From Syntrophobacteraceae bacterium (GTDB taxonomy: Bacteria > Desulfobacterota > Syntrophobacteria > Syntrophobacterales > Syntrophobacteraceae), in contig JALOPI010000012.1 in the NCBI GenBank assembly GCA_025453975.1, positions 25,228-89,227 on the forward strand: a DNA stretch of 64,000 nucleotides, read 5' to 3'. The notes under the pieces were generated by a model. That model saw only the letters and a list, made by a program, of their open reading frames with translations. It searched no databases and was not told the origin of the DNA. How positions within the stretch are numbered: position 1 is the first letter of the stretch; each line of letters begins with the position of its first letter. Below, in pieces: positions 61,247-64,000 of this stretch. Both the position numbers and the translations under genes were made by a program.

Positions 61247-63994
61247 ATGTCTCACGGTGATCTGGATACCATTCGATTCGCCTCCCAGTATTTCGCAACC
61301 CTCCTGAGAAGTCATCCCGAGCATGCGAGCTGGCTCTGGGACCAGAGAAACCTCCACCGGCGCTGGCCCGTGGCCGAGCTGCACCAGGAGCTGGTGGGAG
61401 CCGCCTCCCTGGCCGACGACTGGAGCTGTCTCATGACGGAGATGCGGGCATTCAAGCAGCGTCACTTCCTTCGCATCGGCGGCCGGGATTTCCTGGGACT
61501 GGCTGATCTGGTGGAAACCACGGCCCAGGTCAGCGACCTGGCCAGCGTGGCGCTCCAGGTGGGGATCCATGCCCTGGGGGAGCACCCCGACTGGTGGCTT
61601 GAGAACGGCGAGCACCAGCGCTGGGCGGCTGTTGAGAGTCAGGCCGCCCTGACCGTCATCGGCCTCGGCAAGCTCGGTGGGCAGGAGCTCAATTATGTCT
61701 CCGACATTGACATACTGTTTCTCTACGAAGCCCGGTCGGGCGGGATCACCGGCGAGGTGGTGCCGGTTCTGAACCGCTTCTGCCAATCCCTTTGCCGGCT
61801 GATCGGGGACAACCACGAGGGGGACCGGGTCTTCGTGGTGGACCTGCGGCTGCGTCCCCAGGGCAAGGACGGTCCACTGGTCCCTTCGGTGGGGGCGGCT
61901 TCGGACCACTATCTGCAGTTCGGCCGCCCGTGGGAGCGGCAGATGCTCCTCAAAGCCCGTCCCGCCGCCGGGGATCGGATGGTGGGGAGGGCCTTCATTC
62001 AGCAGGTCCGACCCTTCGTATTCCGGCGTTTCCTGGACTTCCAGGCACTGGACGAGCTCCGGAGCATGAGGGACCGGATCCTGGCGGAAGCGGCCAGGCC
62101 AAAGCCGGGGCATGATCTGTTCGACGTCAAGCTCGGCATCGGGGGGATCCGGGAAGTCGAATTTCTCGTGCAGTCCCTCCAGCTCATCTACGGGGGGCGG
62201 GAGCCCGAGCTGGACGAGCCGGGAACCCTCCGCTGCCTGGACAAGCTGGCTCGTCTGGGGATCCTGGCCCAGGACGTGAGAGACCGGCTGCGTGATGCGT
62301 ACATCTTTCTGCGAAGGGTCGAGCACTGGGTGCAGCTGGATCAGAACCGTCAGACCCAGAAGCTGCCCAAATCCGAGGAGGCTCTGGGCAGGATGGCGAC
62401 GGTCCTCGGCTTCGGGGGGGATGCCGGGCGGTTCCGAGCCGCCCTGGCCGAGCACTGCGGCGGGGTCCACGAACAGTTCACGTCCCTCTTCCAGTCCGGT
62501 CAATCCCGGCAGCCGGAGCCGGTGGCGCCCGGTGACGACCGCTCGCTGGAAGATCCCCTGGCCGACCTGCCCGGTCTGGCTCCCGACCTCCTGCGGAGAC
62601 TCCGCGGGAAGCTGGAGGCGGTGCCCGAAGGACTGCGCCGGGAGTCGCCGCGGGTGCTGAGACGGCTGGCCCCCGCGGCTCCGCCCGATCTCCTGGAAAA
62701 GGCCTGCAACCGCCTCGACCTTTACCTGGCCAAGATCTCCAGGCGGCCAGGTCTCCTCAAGGTCTTCGAGACCCCTGGATCGTGGCTGGCCTCTTTCCTG
62801 GAAGGACTGATGACCAGCGAGCTCCTGGCTGCTCTTCTCTCTCATGGCCCGGCCCTGGTGGAGGGTGTGGCGACTTCGGGGGGGCAATGCCCCTCCCACG
62901 ACCATTGGACGCGGCGCGGCGAGGAGGTGCTGGCCCGTGCCGGGGGCTATGAGGAGGGGTTCGAGTGGCTCCGCCGACTCAAGAACGAGCGGACCCTGCA
63001 GCTGGCCCTGGCCCTGCTCGGCGGAGGGCTCGGACATGGCGCCGTTGAGGGCGAGCTGACCCGGCTGGCCGACTTCGTCATCCGACATTCGCTGCGGCGC
63101 GTGCTCCAGGAGCTGGGCCTGACTCCGGACCTGCCCCTGGCGATCCTGGGCCTGGGGAAGCTCGGCAGCGGGGAGATGGGACTCCTTTCGGACCTGGACC
63201 TGGTCTTCGTGTACGATCCCCTGCCCGGCGAGTCTTCCGAGACCATCCCCGAGGCGTGCTTCCGGCTCATTCAGCGCCTCATGCGCATGCTCTCGACGCC
63301 CCTGCAGGAGGGGCCGGGCTATCCCGTGGATGCCCGGCTGAGGCCCACGGGAACCTACGGCCCCCTGGTGGTCACGCGCGGAAGCTGGCTTGAGTATTAC
63401 ATGCACCAGGCGGACCTGTGGGAGATCCAGGCCCTCATCCGCATGCGGTGCGTGGCGGGACACGCGGCGCTGGGGCGGGCCATCGAGGACGACGCCCGCC
63501 GCATCTGTTACCAGGAGCGCGACCCCCGGGCGGTCTGGGAGCGGTTGTGTCACCTGAGGCAGCGCATGCAGCGCGAAAGGGCCGACGAAAGGGAAGGGGC
63601 CGTCGATATCAAATTGGGAGAAGGTGGGCTCACGGATTTCGAGTTCCTGGTTCAGGGCATCCAGATGACGCAAGGGTTCCGGCAGGAGGCTCTGAGAGCC
63701 CGGTCGGTACGGGATGCCCTGGAGCCCGCCCTGGCCTGCCTGGACCCGGCTCCGGCGGTGATCAGGGATGCGGTGCTGGCTTTTCGGACCTTGAGGGCCC
63801 TGGAGCATCGGCTGCGGCTCCACTCGGGGCAGGCCTCCTCCCGGATCCAGGAGTCGACCTTCATGGAGATGAAGGCCAGCGGACACTGGCCTCCCTCCCC
63901 AGAGGAGACTCGTCTCGAGGAATGGCAGGACCTGCTGGTGATGCGCCGACGGGTGCGGGCACTCTTCAGGTCCTGCTGCCCGGAGCTCCAGTGA
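61247..63994 (+). CDS. glnE: Bifunctional glutamine synthetase adenylyltransferase/adenylyl-removing enzyme
   Basis: A complete 915-aa protein (E. coli 946). Two nucleotidyltransferase domains are present: the N-terminal adenylyl-removing one with GLGKLGGQELNYVSDIDILFLYE, and the C-terminal adenylylating one with GLGKLGSGEMGLLSDLDLVFVYD. Both carry the GS...DxD catalytic pattern. LRLRPQGKDGPLVPS and RLRPTGTYGPLVV are the paired signatures after each domain. GlnE attaches AMP to or removes it from glutamine synthetase according to nitrogen state, under PII control. Neither glnA nor glnB is in the window. ATG 61247 has a poor ribosome binding site but is the only in-frame start giving the family N-terminus. 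Confidence 0.95.
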   Translation: MSHGDLDTIRFASQYFATLLRSHPEHASWLWDQRNLHRRWPVAELHQELVGAASLADDWSCLMTEMRAFKQRHFLRIGGRDFLGLADLVETTAQVSDLASVALQVGIHALGEHPDWWLENGEHQRWAAVESQAALTVIGLGKLGGQELNYVSDIDILFLYEARSGGITGEVVPVLNRFCQSLCRLIGDNHEGDRVFVVDLRLRPQGKDGPLVPSVGAASDHYLQFGRPWERQMLLKARPAAGDRMVGRAFIQQVRPFVFRRFLDFQALDELRSMRDRILAEAARPKPGHDLFDVKLGIGGIREVEFLVQSLQLIYGGREPELDEPGTLRCLDKLARLGILAQDVRDRLRDAYIFLRRVEHWVQLDQNRQTQKLPKSEEALGRMATVLGFGGDAGRFRAALAEHCGGVHEQFTSLFQSGQSRQPEPVAPGDDRSLEDPLADLPGLAPDLLRRLRGKLEAVPEGLRRESPRVLRRLAPAAPPDLLEKACNRLDLYLAKISRRPGLLKVFETPGSWLASFLEGLMTSELLAALLSHGPALVEGVATSGGQCPSHDHWTRRGEEVLARAGGYEEGFEWLRRLKNERTLQLALALLGGGLGHGAVEGELTRLADFVIRHSLRRVLQELGLTPDLPLAILGLGKLGSGEMGLLSDLDLVFVYDPLPGESSETIPEACFRLIQRLMRMLSTPLQEGPGYPVDARLRPTGTYGPLVVTRGSWLEYYMHQADLWEIQALIRMRCVAGHAALGRAIEDDARRICYQERDPRAVWERLCHLRQRMQRERADEREGAVDIKLGEGGLTDFEFLVQGIQMTQGFRQEALRARSVRDALEPALACLDPAPAVIRDAVLAFRTLRALEHRLRLHSGQASSRIQESTFMEMKASGHWPPSPEETRLEEWQDLLVMRRRVRALFRSCCPELQ

Positions 63995-64000
63995 GCGGGG

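Noticed and set aside
60443-63886. 1147-aa minus-strand ORF opposite glnE
   Set aside because: It is the antisense of glnE and the heptad-repeat gene in GC-rich DNA; no domain pattern or ribosome binding site, and glnE is certain.

Overview
This window is a GC-rich, gene-dense chromosomal segment with about 52 protein-coding genes, one gene remnant, and no rRNA, tRNA, CRISPR array or intact insertion sequence that I could recognise. The gene repertoire points to a deltaproteobacterium in the broad sense (Desulfobacterota), perhaps close to Syntrophobacter-like sulfate reducers or syntrophs. The clues are an HPr/EI pair of divergent type, a NIL-domain/4Fe-4S protein, a fused acetyl-CoA hydrolase/transferase-GNAT protein, a DUF6178-like protein, a ChlI-ChlD fusion, and a molybdenum cofactor operon. 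This is inference from gene content and family resemblance; no phylogenetic marker was aligned.

Layout. 1-4 kb: end of a MacB-type permease, then ptsH and ptsI with a clear promoter and a perfect palindrome, then smpB. 4-10 kb: a zinc alcohol dehydrogenase, a TrpD-like phosphoribosyltransferase, a radical SAM protein, era and a BaiN/HI0933-type flavoprotein, all on the plus strand. 9.8-16 kb: a ChlI/ChlD fusion (minus), a small plus-strand set (Mth938-like, holC, a 142-aa unknown), then the CoA hydrolase/GNAT fusion and lgt (minus). 16-21.5 kb: a His-rich metal-binding protein, then an aldehyde dehydrogenase-mobB-mobA-moeA-CDP-alcohol phosphotransferase run. 21.5-29.5 kb: an AbrB-type protein, a small protein resembling a degenerate ImmA/IrrE peptidase, a glgX-type debranching enzyme behind a sigma-54-like promoter, a HAD-like protein, nudC and a large secreted protein. 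29.5-36.5 kb: nfu-like, then a minus-strand xseA-xseB-ispA-dxs-tlyA-rlmH cluster headed by a deletion-fused dppB/dppC remnant.

36.7-44 kb: DUF6178-like protein, a membrane Ser/Thr kinase with TPRs, a LysM lipoprotein, a small exported protein and a GAF-GGDEF cyclase. 44-47.5 kb: a minus-strand NIL/ferredoxin-mnmA-mtaB operon with a structured leader, linking a small iron-sulfur protein to two tRNA thiolation enzymes. 47.7-55 kb: an M24 aminopeptidase, a hydrolase-OsmC fusion, an HPF-cold-shock fusion, a CBS/CNNM membrane protein and an exported thermolysin-family protease. 55-64 kb: uppP, a pair of enzyme paralogs (cysteinyl-tRNA synthetase-like and TrpF-like) whose diagnostic active-site residues are altered, kdsB, a coiled-coil PD-(D/E)XK-type protein with ten DNA-level heptad repeats, and glnE.

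Most of the window is housekeeping. The parts I consider least explained are the CysRS-like/TrpF-like pair, the alcohol dehydrogenase/TrpD-like pair, the dppB-dppC deletion fusion, the NIL/ferredoxin leader, and the heptad-repeat nuclease-like protein.
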